Assembly: GCF_000013385.1 (NCBI RefSeq)
Contig: NC_007760.1
Span: 1-64,000 of the forward strand
Length of the DNA stretch: 64,000 bases
Direction of reading: 5' to 3'
Source of the DNA: Anaeromyxobacter dehalogenans 2CP-C
GTDB lineage: Bacteria; Myxococcota; Myxococcia; Myxococcales; Anaeromyxobacteraceae
Position 1 is the stretch's first letter. Each line of letters opens with the position of its first letter. A program made the position numbers and the translations under genes. A model generated the notes under the pieces. It was not told the origin of the DNA. It ran no database searches and worked only from the letters and a program-made list of their open reading frames with translations. Below are positions 38,433 through 47,455 of the stretch, piece after piece.

Positions 38433-39656
38433 CTACCGGCCGCCGAGGTCGGTGCGCCAGGTGAAGCCGAGCGCCACGATCCAGATGTCCGTCTTGTAGC
38501 TGCCCGGGAACGCGGTGGTCCCCGTGGCCGTCTGCTTGTCGCGGTCGCCGTAGAAGAACGCGCCGTTCAGGCCCAGGTTCGAGCCCACGTTCCAGCCGGC
38601 GCCGACCGAATAGCCCGTCGTGTTCGAGTCGGGCAGCGTCGGCGAGAGCGTGTTCGTGCGCAGGCCCGACCAGTCGCGCATCAGGCCCGCGCGGAGCCGC
38701 AGGCTGGGGAGCGCGGTCCACTCGACGCCGCCGCGGATCACGTTGCCGTTGCGGTAGTCGCGCGGCACCTCGATGGTGGTGGTCTCGCCCTCGAAGACGT
38801 CGCTCTGGTACACGACGAACCGCGACCAGGAGTACTGCAGGGTCACCAGCACCGGCTTCACCACCCGCCACGCCAGGCCCGTGTCGATGCGGTTCGGGAA
38901 GGTGAGGTCCTGCTCCACCTTCTGGTCCTGCGTGGTCGGGCCGACCAGCGAGGGCGGCACCTGGAAGTGCGCGTCGCCCTTCATGTGCATGGTCCCCTTG
39001 TGCTTGTAGTCGAACCCGAGCGTGAGGTTCTCGAGCGGCTTCACCTCCGCGGAGAGCTGGTAGGCGAAGCCGCCGCCCTTGGTGTCGAGCTCGGCGTAGG
39101 CGTCGGGGAACGGCTGGATGCCCTGCTTCAGGTACTGGATGCCCTCGTAGTAGATGGCGCCGCCGCCGACGCGCAGCCACGGCATCAGCTCGTAGCCGCC
39201 GTTCAGGTAGAAGCCGAGCATGCGGCGCTCGACCGTGATGATGCGGCCGCGCCCCTCCCACTGGTCGTCCCACTTCATCTGGCCGCCGCCGGGCGTGGCG
39301 ACGCCGAAGCCGAAGCCGAGGCCGCGCCCGGCCAGCTTCGTGCCGTAGGCGGCGTACAGCGCCACCGGCGGCGTGGGCGCGAACTTGGTGGTCTCCTTGC
39401 CCGGGTAGGCGTCGGTGCCGGTCCACTTGGTGCGGATGCTCAGCATCGAGCCGGCGAGCGACAGGTTGAGCCCGGAGAGCTTGGAGAGCGCGGCCGGGTT
39501 CTGGAACGTGGCCGCCGCGTCCTCCTGGGCGGCCACGCCCGAGGACGAGAGCGCGAGGTCGCGCGGGTTGATGTTGATGACCTCGAACCCGCTGGCCAGC
39601 GCGACGGCCGGGGCGGCGAGGACGGCGAGGAAGGCGATCCGGAAGGTCTTCCGCAT
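38433..39656 (-). CDS. OmpP1/FadL-family outer-membrane transport protein
   Basis: The 407-residue protein starts MRKTFRIAFLAVLAAPAVALASGFEVININPRDLALSSSGVAAQEDAAATFQNPAALSKL. This shows a signal peptide and the conserved N-terminal hatch motif with NPAA of FadL proteins. Alternating amphipathic strands end in FTWRTDLGGR, where the terminal residue is not the usual Phe. FadL proteins import long-chain fatty acids or hydrophobic compounds. It follows the lipase gene by 13 bases in the same operon. ATG 39656 has GAGGTGA upstream. Confidence 0.9.
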   Translation of the reverse strand: MRKTFRIAFLAVLAAPAVALASGFEVININPRDLALSSSGVAAQEDAAATFQNPAALSKLSGLNLSLAGSMLSIRTKWTGTDAYPGKETTKFAPTPPVALYAAYGTKLAGRGLGFGFGVATPGGGQMKWDDQWEGRGRIITVERRMLGFYLNGGYELMPWLRVGGGAIYYEGIQYLKQGIQPFPDAYAELDTKGGGFAYQLSAEVKPLENLTLGFDYKHKGTMHMKGDAHFQVPPSLVGPTTQDQKVEQDLTFPNRIDTGLAWRVVKPVLVTLQYSWSRFVVYQSDVFEGETTTIEVPRDYRNGNVIRGGVEWTALPSLRLRAGLMRDWSGLRTNTLSPTLPDSNTTGYSVGAGWNVGSNLGLNGAFFYGDRDKQTATGTTAFPGSYKTDIWIVALGFTWRTDLGGR

Positions 39657-39669
39657 GGTCGTCACCTCG

Positions 39670-42618
39670 TTACGGCAGGGTCACCGGCGAAACCGGCGCG
39701 GACAGGTCGAAGAGGAACTGCGCGGCGTCGTCGCGCACCTGCCCGCCGATCGAGTTCGGGAGCAGCGTGTCGTTCAGCACGCCGTGCGGGACGCAGTTGT
39801 TCGGGGCGGAGGCCGAGACGTAGAGGGTGCTCGGCGCGCTGGCGAGCGCCAGCAGCTCGTCGCCGTAGGGCAGCGGGACGCCCCCCACCACCGTGGTCGC
39901 GTTCGGCACCACCGGGTCGCACTTCGCGAGCTGGCCGAGCACGTCGGTGGTGGCGTGGACGAGGCCGGTGCCGCCCAGGCCCGCCGGAGGCGCGGCGAGC
40001 AGCGGGCTCGCCAGCTTGGTGCGGACGTGCGCGGCGTAGTTGAGCGGCTCGGCCGGATCGAGGATCCACTTCGCCAGGATGAGCGTCTGCAGGTAGCGCG
40101 ACGCGACCGCCGGGTTGGTGGGGATCTGCGACCGGTCGATGCCGAGCGAGAGGAACAGCTCGTTCACCGAGGTCGCGAAGGCGGGCGCGTTCGTGAACAC
40201 GTCCACGAGCGTGCCGCCCGGCACGTTCAGCACGCCGCGGGCGAAGCGCGGGTTGGTGGCGAGCAGCTCGGTCCCGATGATGCCGCCGAGCGAGATGCCC
40301 TCGTAGTGGACCTCGGTCGGGTTCACCGCGAAGCCGCGCTGGAACAGCGCCGCCGCCAGCGGATCCTGCGCCGGCTGCGGGAACGGCGTCGGCGGCCGCG
40401 CCACGGCCAGCACCAGGGCGGCCTGGTCGATGTGGTCCTGGCGGATGGCGTCGCGGATGCGGAAGAAGTTGCCCGAGATGAAGTAGTTCCCGGATGCGAC
40501 GGTGGAGAGGTTCGTGCCGCGCAGGTGGCCGGTGGTGCAGGTGCCCGGCGGGATCGCGTCGCCCTGGCCGGCCTTGGCCTGGTCCGGCGTGCACACGCCG
40601 TCGGCGGTGCCGTCGGTGGTGCACTCGCTGTTCTCCATGCAGTACGCGCGGTCGCCGTGGTACGGCGCGTCGATCGCGGCGACGAGGAAGCCCCTCGCCG
40701 CGAGCGAGTTCGCCACCGTGAGCATCTGGAGGCGGCCGCCGGAGAGGCCGTGGTGGAAGACCACCAGCGGCCGCACGCAGGGGGTCGCGGTGGTGCAGGC
40801 CGCGTCGGACGGGTAGGCCACCACCGCCGGGATCGCCTTCGGCGCCCACTGGGTGGTGTCGGGGTTGAGCGCGCCCGTGGCCGGGTCGATGGCGTCGATG
40901 GTCGGCACCATGGCGGTGAGGAACCCGCCCACGTTCGGGAACAGCGCCGCCTGGGCGGCCGCGTCGAAGCCCAGGGTGGCGAGGTCGAGCGGGGCGACGC
41001 CCTGGCCGACGAACGCGGTGGGGGTCCGGTACGGCAGCGCCGAGAGGCCCACCGAGACGTCGGTGACGGTCTGCGTCTGGACCGTGTACGCCATCACCAC
41101 GTTGTCCCGGGTGACGGCGCCGCCGGTGAGCGCGCCGAGGTTGGCGAGGAGCGGCTCGAGCCCGGCCCGCAGGTTGGCGAGCGCGGTCGCGTCGGCGTTG
41201 GACACGCCGGAGAGCTGCGAGACGCCGTCCACCGCGGGCGGGTTGGTGAACGTGAAGAGGATGTTGGCGAGCGTGGAGCGCTTGAGCGCGTTCCCGGCGA
41301 GGTCCTTCACGCCGTCGGTGATGACCACCGCGTAGTTCCGCTTCTCCTTGAGCGGCGGGGTGGGGACGATGCCGACGCCCGGCACCGGCACGGCCACGCC
41401 GGGCTGGAGGCCGATGGCGGTGGTGACGGCCACGTCGGCGCCGCCCACCTGCACGGTGCGGTTCAGCGCCGGCGGCTGGGTGAGGTACTCGGCCGTGGCG
41501 GGGGCGCCGGCGCCGAGCGCGGCGGCCACGTCGCGCATGCGGCGCGGGGCGCCCGCGCCCTCGGGCAGCTCGAACAGGAGCACCGTCTGCGCGTTCACGC
41601 TGGAGGCGGCGACCGGCGCGCTGAGCGGCGCGAGCATCATGCCGGTCGTGGAGAAGCCGTCCAGCGTGGCGAGGCCGGCGGCGGCCGGGCCGAACGCGGG
41701 GACGTTGCGGACGTAGAAGCGGGTGGGCGGGTCGTTGGCGGGCCGGGTGCCGTCGAGCAGGAACGTCGAGGGCAGCGGGATCTGCCCGGAGCCGGAGTCG
41801 GTGAGCGGCTGGGCCGCGGCCGGCGCGATGCCGAAGGTGGCGATGGCCGCGACCTCGGAGGGCGCGAACGTCGGCGCCACGGCGGCGAACGCCGGGGTCA
41901 CGCTCGTGTCCACGGAGGCGGTCCAGCGGCCCCCGACGTCGCTCCACGTGAGCGGGCTCCACAGCGTCTTGCGCACGGCCTCGAGCTGGGCCACCAGCGC
42001 CGGGGTCAGCCCGGGCGGCTGGTTCTCGTGCACGGTGAGGTCCTTGTTCTGCGCCGCGATCGCGATCGCCTGGTCGGCGTTCACCGGCAGCGCGCCCTGG
42101 GCGGCGGTGGTCTTCACGCCGGACGGGCCGCCGCGCACCGCGACGACGTAGCGGCCGGGCGCGAAGCGGCGGCTGCCGCTCGCGTCCGCCTTCTTGCGGA
42201 GCACGAGGCGCCCCGCGGTGGCGCTGCCCACCTCGAACTCGACCGCCTGAGGGGCCCCGTCCACCTTGAGGAGCGCCACCGTGGACGGCGTGACCGTGGC
42301 GGGGTCGAGGTCCGGCGGGGTCGTCTCGACGTAGGCGCTGCCGTTCCAGTTCACGGCCCGGAACGGGACGGTGATGGCGACCTCCTGATCGCTCGGGAAC
42401 CCGCCCGCGTCGATGAAGGACTGGAGCAGCTCCTTCTGCGCGCTGTCGGGGAGCGTGGGCACGGCCTGCAGGACCAGGTCGTTGGGCGTCGGGATGTTCG
42501 GCGACGCGAAGGTGGCGATCACGAGCTGCGGGGCGGGCTTCTCCTGCTTCACGTCGGTGCAGGCGAGCAGCGACACGAAGACGAGGGCCAGCGGGGGACC
42601 GTAGCGGCGAAGCGGCAT
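39670..42618 (-). CDS. Large lipase/esterase lipoprotein resembling VolA/Pla-1 family
   Basis: The 982-residue product has a lipoprotein signal with Cys20 in VSLLACTDV, then about 600 residues of beta-rich sequence with Ig-like features, and a C-terminal alpha/beta-hydrolase: VVFHHGLSGG (oxyanion region), nucleophile S776 in EGISLGGIIG, and a late His in NNCVPHGVLND. The layout and the partner are like VolA, the surface lysophospholipase lipoprotein of Vibrio cholerae, which is encoded next to a fadL gene. ATG 42618 follows GAGGAGG. The FadL-like gene follows after 13 bases, so an operon for lipid capture and uptake is likely. The substrate is inferred only. Confidence 0.85.
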   Translation of the reverse strand: MPLRRYGPPLALVFVSLLACTDVKQEKPAPQLVIATFASPNIPTPNDLVLQAVPTLPDSAQKELLQSFIDAGGFPSDQEVAITVPFRAVNWNGSAYVETTPPDLDPATVTPSTVALLKVDGAPQAVEFEVGSATAGRLVLRKKADASGSRRFAPGRYVVAVRGGPSGVKTTAAQGALPVNADQAIAIAAQNKDLTVHENQPPGLTPALVAQLEAVRKTLWSPLTWSDVGGRWTASVDTSVTPAFAAVAPTFAPSEVAAIATFGIAPAAAQPLTDSGSGQIPLPSTFLLDGTRPANDPPTRFYVRNVPAFGPAAAGLATLDGFSTTGMMLAPLSAPVAASSVNAQTVLLFELPEGAGAPRRMRDVAAALGAGAPATAEYLTQPPALNRTVQVGGADVAVTTAIGLQPGVAVPVPGVGIVPTPPLKEKRNYAVVITDGVKDLAGNALKRSTLANILFTFTNPPAVDGVSQLSGVSNADATALANLRAGLEPLLANLGALTGGAVTRDNVVMAYTVQTQTVTDVSVGLSALPYRTPTAFVGQGVAPLDLATLGFDAAAQAALFPNVGGFLTAMVPTIDAIDPATGALNPDTTQWAPKAIPAVVAYPSDAACTTATPCVRPLVVFHHGLSGGRLQMLTVANSLAARGFLVAAIDAPYHGDRAYCMENSECTTDGTADGVCTPDQAKAGQGDAIPPGTCTTGHLRGTNLSTVASGNYFISGNFFRIRDAIRQDHIDQAALVLAVARPPTPFPQPAQDPLAAALFQRGFAVNPTEVHYEGISLGGIIGTELLATNPRFARGVLNVPGGTLVDVFTNAPAFATSVNELFLSLGIDRSQIPTNPAVASRYLQTLILAKWILDPAEPLNYAAHVRTKLASPLLAAPPAGLGGTGLVHATTDVLGQLAKCDPVVPNATTVVGGVPLPYGDELLALASAPSTLYVSASAPNNCVPHGVLNDTLLPNSIGGQVRDDAAQFLFDLSAPVSPVTLP

Positions 42619-42661
42619 CTGCGGCCTCCTCGGGTGCGCGAGGAACGGGGTTTCGGTGAAA

Positions 42662-42730
42662 ATTGGGGAACCAATCCTGTTTCTCCTTCGCTGACTGAGA
42701 AGTCAAGAATTGGCGGGACACGTCCAATTC
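42662..42730. promoter_or_regulatory. Paired TTGG/CCAA inverted repeats upstream of the lipase operon
   Basis: Two inverted repeats lie in an unusually AT-rich stretch: ATTGG-N4-CCAAT (42662-42675) and GAATTGG-N10-CCAATTC (42707-42730). A TTGACT -35-like box sits at 42701-42706 on the minus strand. Their position about 45-110 bases before the lipase start suggests an operator region. Confidence 0.45.
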
Positions 42731-42896
42731 GTGACGCAATCGGCCAAATCGGGATGACGCAATGCGTCCGCGCCGTGCGTCCCGGTCGGTGCCACGGCCC
42801 CCCTTTCGGAAGCGAGTTGGAGTCCCGCGCGGGGCCAGCTACCATGGCGGGCTCGGTCGCCCTGTACCCGCCGCACCTGACCAGAGGGGGTCACGC

Positions 42897-44528
42897 GTGA
42901 ACCTGGAGCTGCTCACGCTCGCCGTCGGCGCGTACGCCGCCGTGCTCGCCTTCCTGGGCTGGCTCGGGTACCGCCGCACGCGGAGCGCCGCCGATTACCT
43001 GGTGGGCGGGCGCGAGATCCACCCGGTGCTGATGGCGCTCGCCTACGGCTCCACCTTCATCTCCACCTCGGCCATCGTGGGCTTCGCCGGCGTCGCCGCG
43101 CTCATGGGCATGGGCCTGCTCTGGCTCACCATGCTCAACATCCTGCTGGGCGTGTTCGTCGCGTTCGTGGTGTTCGGCCGCCCGACGCGGCGGCTGGGCG
43201 CCGCGCTCGACGCGCACACGTTCCCGGAGCTGCTCGGGCGCCGCTACCGCTCCCGCTTCATCCAGGGCTTCGCCGGCGGGACCATCGCGCTGCTCATGCC
43301 GCTCTACGCCGCCGCGGTGCTCATCGGCGGGGCGCGCTTCCTCGAGGTGCAGCTCCGGCTCGACTACCACATGGCGCTGTTCGTGTTCGCGGCCATCACC
43401 GTCGGCTACGTGCTGTTCGGCGGGCTGAAGGGCGTCGTCTACACCGACGCGTTCCAGGCGGTGCTGATGGTGTGCGGCATGCTGGTGCTGCTCGTCGCCA
43501 CCTACGCGCAGGTGGGCGGGCTCTCCGCGCACCAGGCGCTCACCGATCTCGCCGACCAGGTCCCGCCGGCGCTGCGCGCGCAGGGGCACCGCGGCTGGAC
43601 CGCCATGCCCGCGGCCGGCTCGCCGCTGTGGTGGCAGATGGTGTCCACCATCGTCCTCGGCGTGGGCATCGGCGTCCTCGCGCAGCCGCAGCTCACGGTC
43701 CGCTTCATGACGGTGAAGAGCGGGCGCGAGCTGCACCGCGCGCTCGTGCCCGGCGGGCTGTTCCTGCTGCTCATGGCCGGCGTGGCGTACGTGGTCGGCT
43801 CGCTCACCAACCTCTGGTACTTCCAGCGCACCGGGAAGATCGCGCTCGCGATCATGACCGACCCGGCCACCGGCAAGCCGAACGTGGACCGGCTCATGCC
43901 GCTCTACACGCAGGCGGCCATGCCGGAGTGGTTCGCCTACCTGTTCATGCTGGCGCTGCTCGCCGCGGCGATGTCCACGCTCTCGGCGCAGTTCCACGCC
44001 ATCGGCACCGCCATCGGCCGCGACCTCTACGAGCAGGCGTTCCGGCTGGGCGGCGGGGCCGAGCGGACGGTGCTGCTGGCGCGCGCCGGGATCCTGGCGG
44101 GCTTCGCCGGCACGGTGCTGCTCGCCTGGAACCTCGGGCCGGGCGTCATCGCCATCGCCACCGCGCTCTTCTTCGGCATGTGCGCCGCGACGTTCCTGCC
44201 GGCGTTCGTCTCGGCGCTGTTCTGGGCCCGCTCCACCCGCGCCGGCGTGATCGCCGGGATGCTGGCCGGCTTCGGCGCCTGGGCGCTGTGGGTGCTGTTC
44301 GTGCACGAGCGGGAGTCGGCCGCGCTCGGCGTGGTGAAGGCGCTCACCGGCCGGACCAGCCTCGGCGCCGGGACCACCTGGGCGCTCGTCGATCCCATCG
44401 TGGTGGCGCTGCCGATCGCGGCGCTGGTGACGGTGGTGGGCTCGCTCGCCGGCCGCGCCGCGCCCGGCGCGGAGACGGGCGGCCCGGCCCGGACGCGGGA
44501 AGGAGGGCTCGATGCTGGGCTTCGGTGA
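42897..44528 (+). CDS. Sodium:solute symporter family transporter
   Basis: The 543-residue polytopic protein has about 13 hydrophobic segments and the SSS-family signature regions: YRRTRSAADYLVGGREIHPVLMALAYGSTFISTSAIVGFAG near the N-terminus (Na+ and substrate contacts) and YTDAFQAVLMVCGMLVLL. The family moves sugars, amino acids, organic acids or ions with Na+. GTG 42897 follows CAGAGGGGG. The gene overlaps a 53-codon downstream gene by 17 bases, and a porin gene is next. The substrate is unknown. Confidence 0.9.
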   Translation: MNLELLTLAVGAYAAVLAFLGWLGYRRTRSAADYLVGGREIHPVLMALAYGSTFISTSAIVGFAGVAALMGMGLLWLTMLNILLGVFVAFVVFGRPTRRLGAALDAHTFPELLGRRYRSRFIQGFAGGTIALLMPLYAAAVLIGGARFLEVQLRLDYHMALFVFAAITVGYVLFGGLKGVVYTDAFQAVLMVCGMLVLLVATYAQVGGLSAHQALTDLADQVPPALRAQGHRGWTAMPAAGSPLWWQMVSTIVLGVGIGVLAQPQLTVRFMTVKSGRELHRALVPGGLFLLLMAGVAYVVGSLTNLWYFQRTGKIALAIMTDPATGKPNVDRLMPLYTQAAMPEWFAYLFMLALLAAAMSTLSAQFHAIGTAIGRDLYEQAFRLGGGAERTVLLARAGILAGFAGTVLLAWNLGPGVIAIATALFFGMCAATFLPAFVSALFWARSTRAGVIAGMLAGFGAWALWVLFVHERESAALGVVKALTGRTSLGAGTTWALVDPIVVALPIAALVTVVGSLAGRAAPGAETGGPARTREGGLDAGLR

Positions 44529-44673
44529 TCTCGGCGTCACGGCGGCGTTCGTGCTCACGCTCGCGAGCGCGGCGCTGTGCGTGGTGTACGGCCTCCTCCA
44601 CTGGAACGACGACGACGCCCCGCTGCCCCCGCCGGTCCACCCGCGCGGCGAGGCCGAGCTCGACGACCTCTGA
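44512..44673 (+). CDS. Symporter small accessory protein, 53 residues
   Basis: This gene is easy to miss because it is short and overlaps the symporter stop by 17 bases. ATG 44512 has a strong GGAAGGAGGG immediately upstream. The product starts MLGFGDLGVTAAFVLTLASA, with one hydrophobic helix (about residues 9-29), then a short tail HWNDDDAPLPPP and an acidic end EAELDDL. Its position and form match the small accessory subunits known with SSS-family symporters. It would sit in the inner membrane beside the transporter. Confidence 0.75.
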   Translation: MLGFGDLGVTAAFVLTLASAALCVVYGLLHWNDDDAPLPPPVHPRGEAELDDL

Positions 44674-44717
44674 TCCGATCCGCCCGCACCGCCCGACCCC
44701 GTCCCACGGAGCCCTCG

Positions 44718-45995
44718 ATGCGCCGAATCCACCTCGCCCTCGCCGTGCTCGCGACCCTGGCCGCGCTGCCGCCCGCCCGCGCCCAGCCCGCGCCCGCCGC
44801 TCCGCCCGCGCCGCAGGCGCCGGCCCCCGCCGCCCCGGCGCCCGCGCCGGCCGCGAAGCCGCCCGGCGTCACGGTGGACCTCTCCGGCTGGCTGATCGCG
44901 AACGCCTACTGGAGCGACGGCGGCCTGAACGCGAGCGACCTGCCGCAGTGGGCGACGACCGCGCACTCCACCGCGGGCATGACCGTGCGGCAGAGCCGGG
45001 TGCGCGCCGCGCTGGGGCTGCCGGTGGACGGGCTGCTCGGGGGCGCGGTGCTGAAGGGCCTCGTCGAGGCCGACTTCATGGGCACCTACGTGAACTCCGA
45101 CGCGTCGATGCCGCAGGTCCGGCTGCGCCACGCGTACCTCACCGCCGCCTGCGCGCGCGGGAACCTGACCCTGCTCGTCGGCCAGACCTGGTCGCTGTTC
45201 GGCGGCCCCTGGTTCGCGGCCAGCCTCGGGCACGTGGCGCTGCCCCGCTTCGCCGGCGCGGGCTACCTGTACCGGCGCGCGCCGCAGGTCCGGCTCACCG
45301 CCGAGGCGGGCCGCGGCCGCGACGTCGGGGTGACCGCGGCGGTGGCGGCGCTCGCCTCGAGCGGCGACAAGGCGACCTCGCAGAACCAGCTCGTGGGCGA
45401 GCGCGCCGGGGTGCCGGACGCGGAGGGCCGGCTGGCGCTGGTGCTCCGCCGCGCCGGGAAGGCGTGGCTCGAGGTCGGCGCCTCGGGTCGCTTCGGGCAG
45501 CAGCTCTGGAAGCTGGACGGGCTCTCGACGCCGCGCGAGGAGCGGCTCACCGGGTGGGGCGTCGCGGCCGACGGCCGGCTCGAGGTGCCGCACCTCGTCG
45601 TGCAGGGCGGGACGTTCATGGGCGAGGTGCTGGGCGGCTACGGCTCGGTGGCGCCGGTGGTGCGGCCGACCAAGGACGCGACGGACGCGACGAAGCTCGA
45701 CGCGATCTCGCCGGTGCGGACCGGCGGCTTCTGGGCGCAGGCGGTGGTGACGCCGATCCCGGTGCTGCAGCTCCTCGGCGGCTACGGGATCGAGGAGCCG
45801 CGCACCTCCGACCTGCCCGCGGGCGCCGAGGCCACCACCATCGAGCGCAACCAGCAGGTCTCGGGCGGCGCCATCCTGGCGCTCACCTCGCGCTGGAAGG
45901 TCTCGCTCGAGGGCACGCTCTACACGACCGAGACGCTCGACGGCGCGCGCCGCGAGAGCACGCAGGTCGAGGTGGGCTCGCTGTACGCGTTCTGA
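44718..45995 (+). CDS. Outer-membrane porin-like beta-barrel protein
   Basis: The 425-residue protein has a signal peptide ending near PARAQP (about residue 23), a Pro/Ala-rich spacer, and then a barrel domain with aromatic strands: VTVDLSGWLIANAYWSD, QVRLRHAYLTAACARGNLTLLVGQTWSLFG, SGRFGQQLWKLD, TSRWKVSLEGTLYTTETL. It ends VEVGSLYAF, with the C-terminal Phe usual for outer-membrane porins. It follows the symporter and its accessory peptide, suggesting a joined outer- and inner-membrane uptake route. Confidence 0.82.
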   Translation: MRRIHLALAVLATLAALPPARAQPAPAAPPAPQAPAPAAPAPAPAAKPPGVTVDLSGWLIANAYWSDGGLNASDLPQWATTAHSTAGMTVRQSRVRAALGLPVDGLLGGAVLKGLVEADFMGTYVNSDASMPQVRLRHAYLTAACARGNLTLLVGQTWSLFGGPWFAASLGHVALPRFAGAGYLYRRAPQVRLTAEAGRGRDVGVTAAVAALASSGDKATSQNQLVGERAGVPDAEGRLALVLRRAGKAWLEVGASGRFGQQLWKLDGLSTPREERLTGWGVAADGRLEVPHLVVQGGTFMGEVLGGYGSVAPVVRPTKDATDATKLDAISPVRTGGFWAQAVVTPIPVLQLLGGYGIEEPRTSDLPAGAEATTIERNQQVSGGAILALTSRWKVSLEGTLYTTETLDGARRESTQVEVGSLYAF

Positions 45996-46003
45996 GCGGC
46001 CCT

Positions 46004-46100
46004 GGATCCGCTCGTCCTGAGCCCGTCGAACCACGAGCGGATCCTCACCCTCGCTCACCCTGAGCGTAGGCGAGCCGAAGGCTCGCCGGAGTCGAAGGGT
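46004..46100. repeat. Convergent hairpin and dispersed CCCTGAGC...GTCGAAGGG repeat
   Basis: GGATCCGCTCGT (46004-46015) pairs with ACGAGCGGATCC (46033-46044) in a perfect 12-bp stem whose loop carries CCTGAGCCCGTCGAA. A second unit runs from CACCCTGAGCGTAGGCGAGCC through GAA to GGCTCGCCGGAGTCGAAGGGT (to about 46100) with an inner 8-bp stem. Both lie between the convergent porin and paaK genes and may terminate both. Confidence 0.6.
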
Positions 46101-46126
46101 CGGGATGAGCGGCCGGAGTCGAGGGC

Positions 46127-47452
46127 CTACGCCGGCCCCACCTTCCGGTGATCGAGCACCCGCCGCGCCTTGCCGGCGGAGCGCTCGAGCGTGTTCGGCG
46201 CCACCAGCTCCACGATCATCCGGATGCCGGTGACCGCGTGGATCTCGCGATCGATGCGGTCGCGCAGGCCCACCATCTCGCGCATCTCGTCGCGGAAGTC
46301 CTCGGGCCGGACCTCCACCTTCACCACCGCCTCGTCGAGCGCGCCGGGGCGCGAGACCTCGATGAGGTAGTGCGGGGCGGTGCCCTCGACGCGGAGCAGC
46401 GCCTCCTCCACCTGCGACGGGAACACGTTCACGCCGCGGATGATGAGCATGTCGTCGGAGCGCCCGCGCACCCGGCTCATGCGGACGCCGGTGCGGCCGC
46501 ACGGGCACGGGGAGCGGTCGAGCGCGGCGAGGTCGCGGGTGCGGTACCGCAGCACCGGCATGGCCTCCTTGGTGAGCGAGGTGAAGACGAGCTCGCCCAC
46601 CTCGCCGTCCGGCACCGGCTCGAGCGTGACCGGGTCGAGGCACTCGACGATGAAGTGGTCCTCCTGCACGTGCATGCCGTCGCGCGCGGGGCACTCGCCG
46701 GCCACGCCCGGCCCGATCACCTCCGAGAGCCCGTAGTTGTTGAACGCCAGGATCCCGAGCGAGCGCTCGATCTCGCCGCGCATCTCCTCGGTCCAGGGCT
46801 CGCCGCCGAAGTGGCCGTACCGGAGCGGCAGGTCGCCCGGCTTCAGCCCCTCGGCCCGCGCCACCTCGCCCACGTGCAGCGCGTAGGACGGCGTGCTGAT
46901 GAGCACGTCGGCGGAGAGGTCGCAGATGAGCCGCACCTGGCGCGGCGTGTTCCCGCCGCCGGACGGGACCACCGCGGCGCCCACCCGCTCGATGCCGTAG
47001 TGCAGCCCGAAGCCGCCGGTGAACAGGCCGTAGCCGAAGGCGACGTGGACGGTGTGCTCGGGCCGGAGGCCGCCCGCCACCAGGAAGCGCGCCACCAGGC
47101 CGGTCCAGGTGTCGAGGTCGCGGCGGGTGTAGGCGACGAAGGTGGGGCGGCCGGTGGTGCCCGACGAGCCGTGGATGCGCACCACCTGCTCGCGCGGCAC
47201 CGCCAGCAGGCCGAGCGGGTAGCTCTGCCGGAGGTCGTCCTTCACCGTGAACGGCAGGCGCCGCACGTCGTCCGGGCCGCGCAGGTCCTCGTCGCGGACG
47301 CCGGCGCGCTCCAGCGCCTTGCGGTGGTGCGGCACCGCGCGGGCGCGGCGGACGGTCTCGGCGAGGCGGCGGCCCTGGAGCGCGGCGAGCGCGTCACGGT
47401 CGAGCGTCTCCTCCGGATCGAGGATCCGGTTCTCGAGCGCGAAGCGGGCCAT
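46127..47452 (-). CDS. paaK: Phenylacetate-CoA ligase family protein (second paaK of the cluster)
   Basis: The 441-residue AMP-forming ligase activates phenylacetate or another aryl acid with CoA. It has the AMP-binding P-loop RIHGSSGTTGRPTFVAYT, the AFGYGLFTGGFGLHYG segment, EPWTEEMR and the adenylate region NNYGLSEVIGPGVAGEC. The C-terminal part contains RGRSDDMLIIRGVNVFPSQVEEALL and a final Lys-rich GKARRVLDHRKV. Length is normal. It is the last gene of an iorA-iorB-paaK-ACT-paaK operon. Confidence 0.93.
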   Translation of the reverse strand: MARFALENRILDPEETLDRDALAALQGRRLAETVRRARAVPHHRKALERAGVRDEDLRGPDDVRRLPFTVKDDLRQSYPLGLLAVPREQVVRIHGSSGTTGRPTFVAYTRRDLDTWTGLVARFLVAGGLRPEHTVHVAFGYGLFTGGFGLHYGIERVGAAVVPSGGGNTPRQVRLICDLSADVLISTPSYALHVGEVARAEGLKPGDLPLRYGHFGGEPWTEEMRGEIERSLGILAFNNYGLSEVIGPGVAGECPARDGMHVQEDHFIVECLDPVTLEPVPDGEVGELVFTSLTKEAMPVLRYRTRDLAALDRSPCPCGRTGVRMSRVRGRSDDMLIIRGVNVFPSQVEEALLRVEGTAPHYLIEVSRPGALDEAVVKVEVRPEDFRDEMREMVGLRDRIDREIHAVTGIRMIVELVAPNTLERSAGKARRVLDHRKVGPA

Positions 47453-47455
47453 CGG

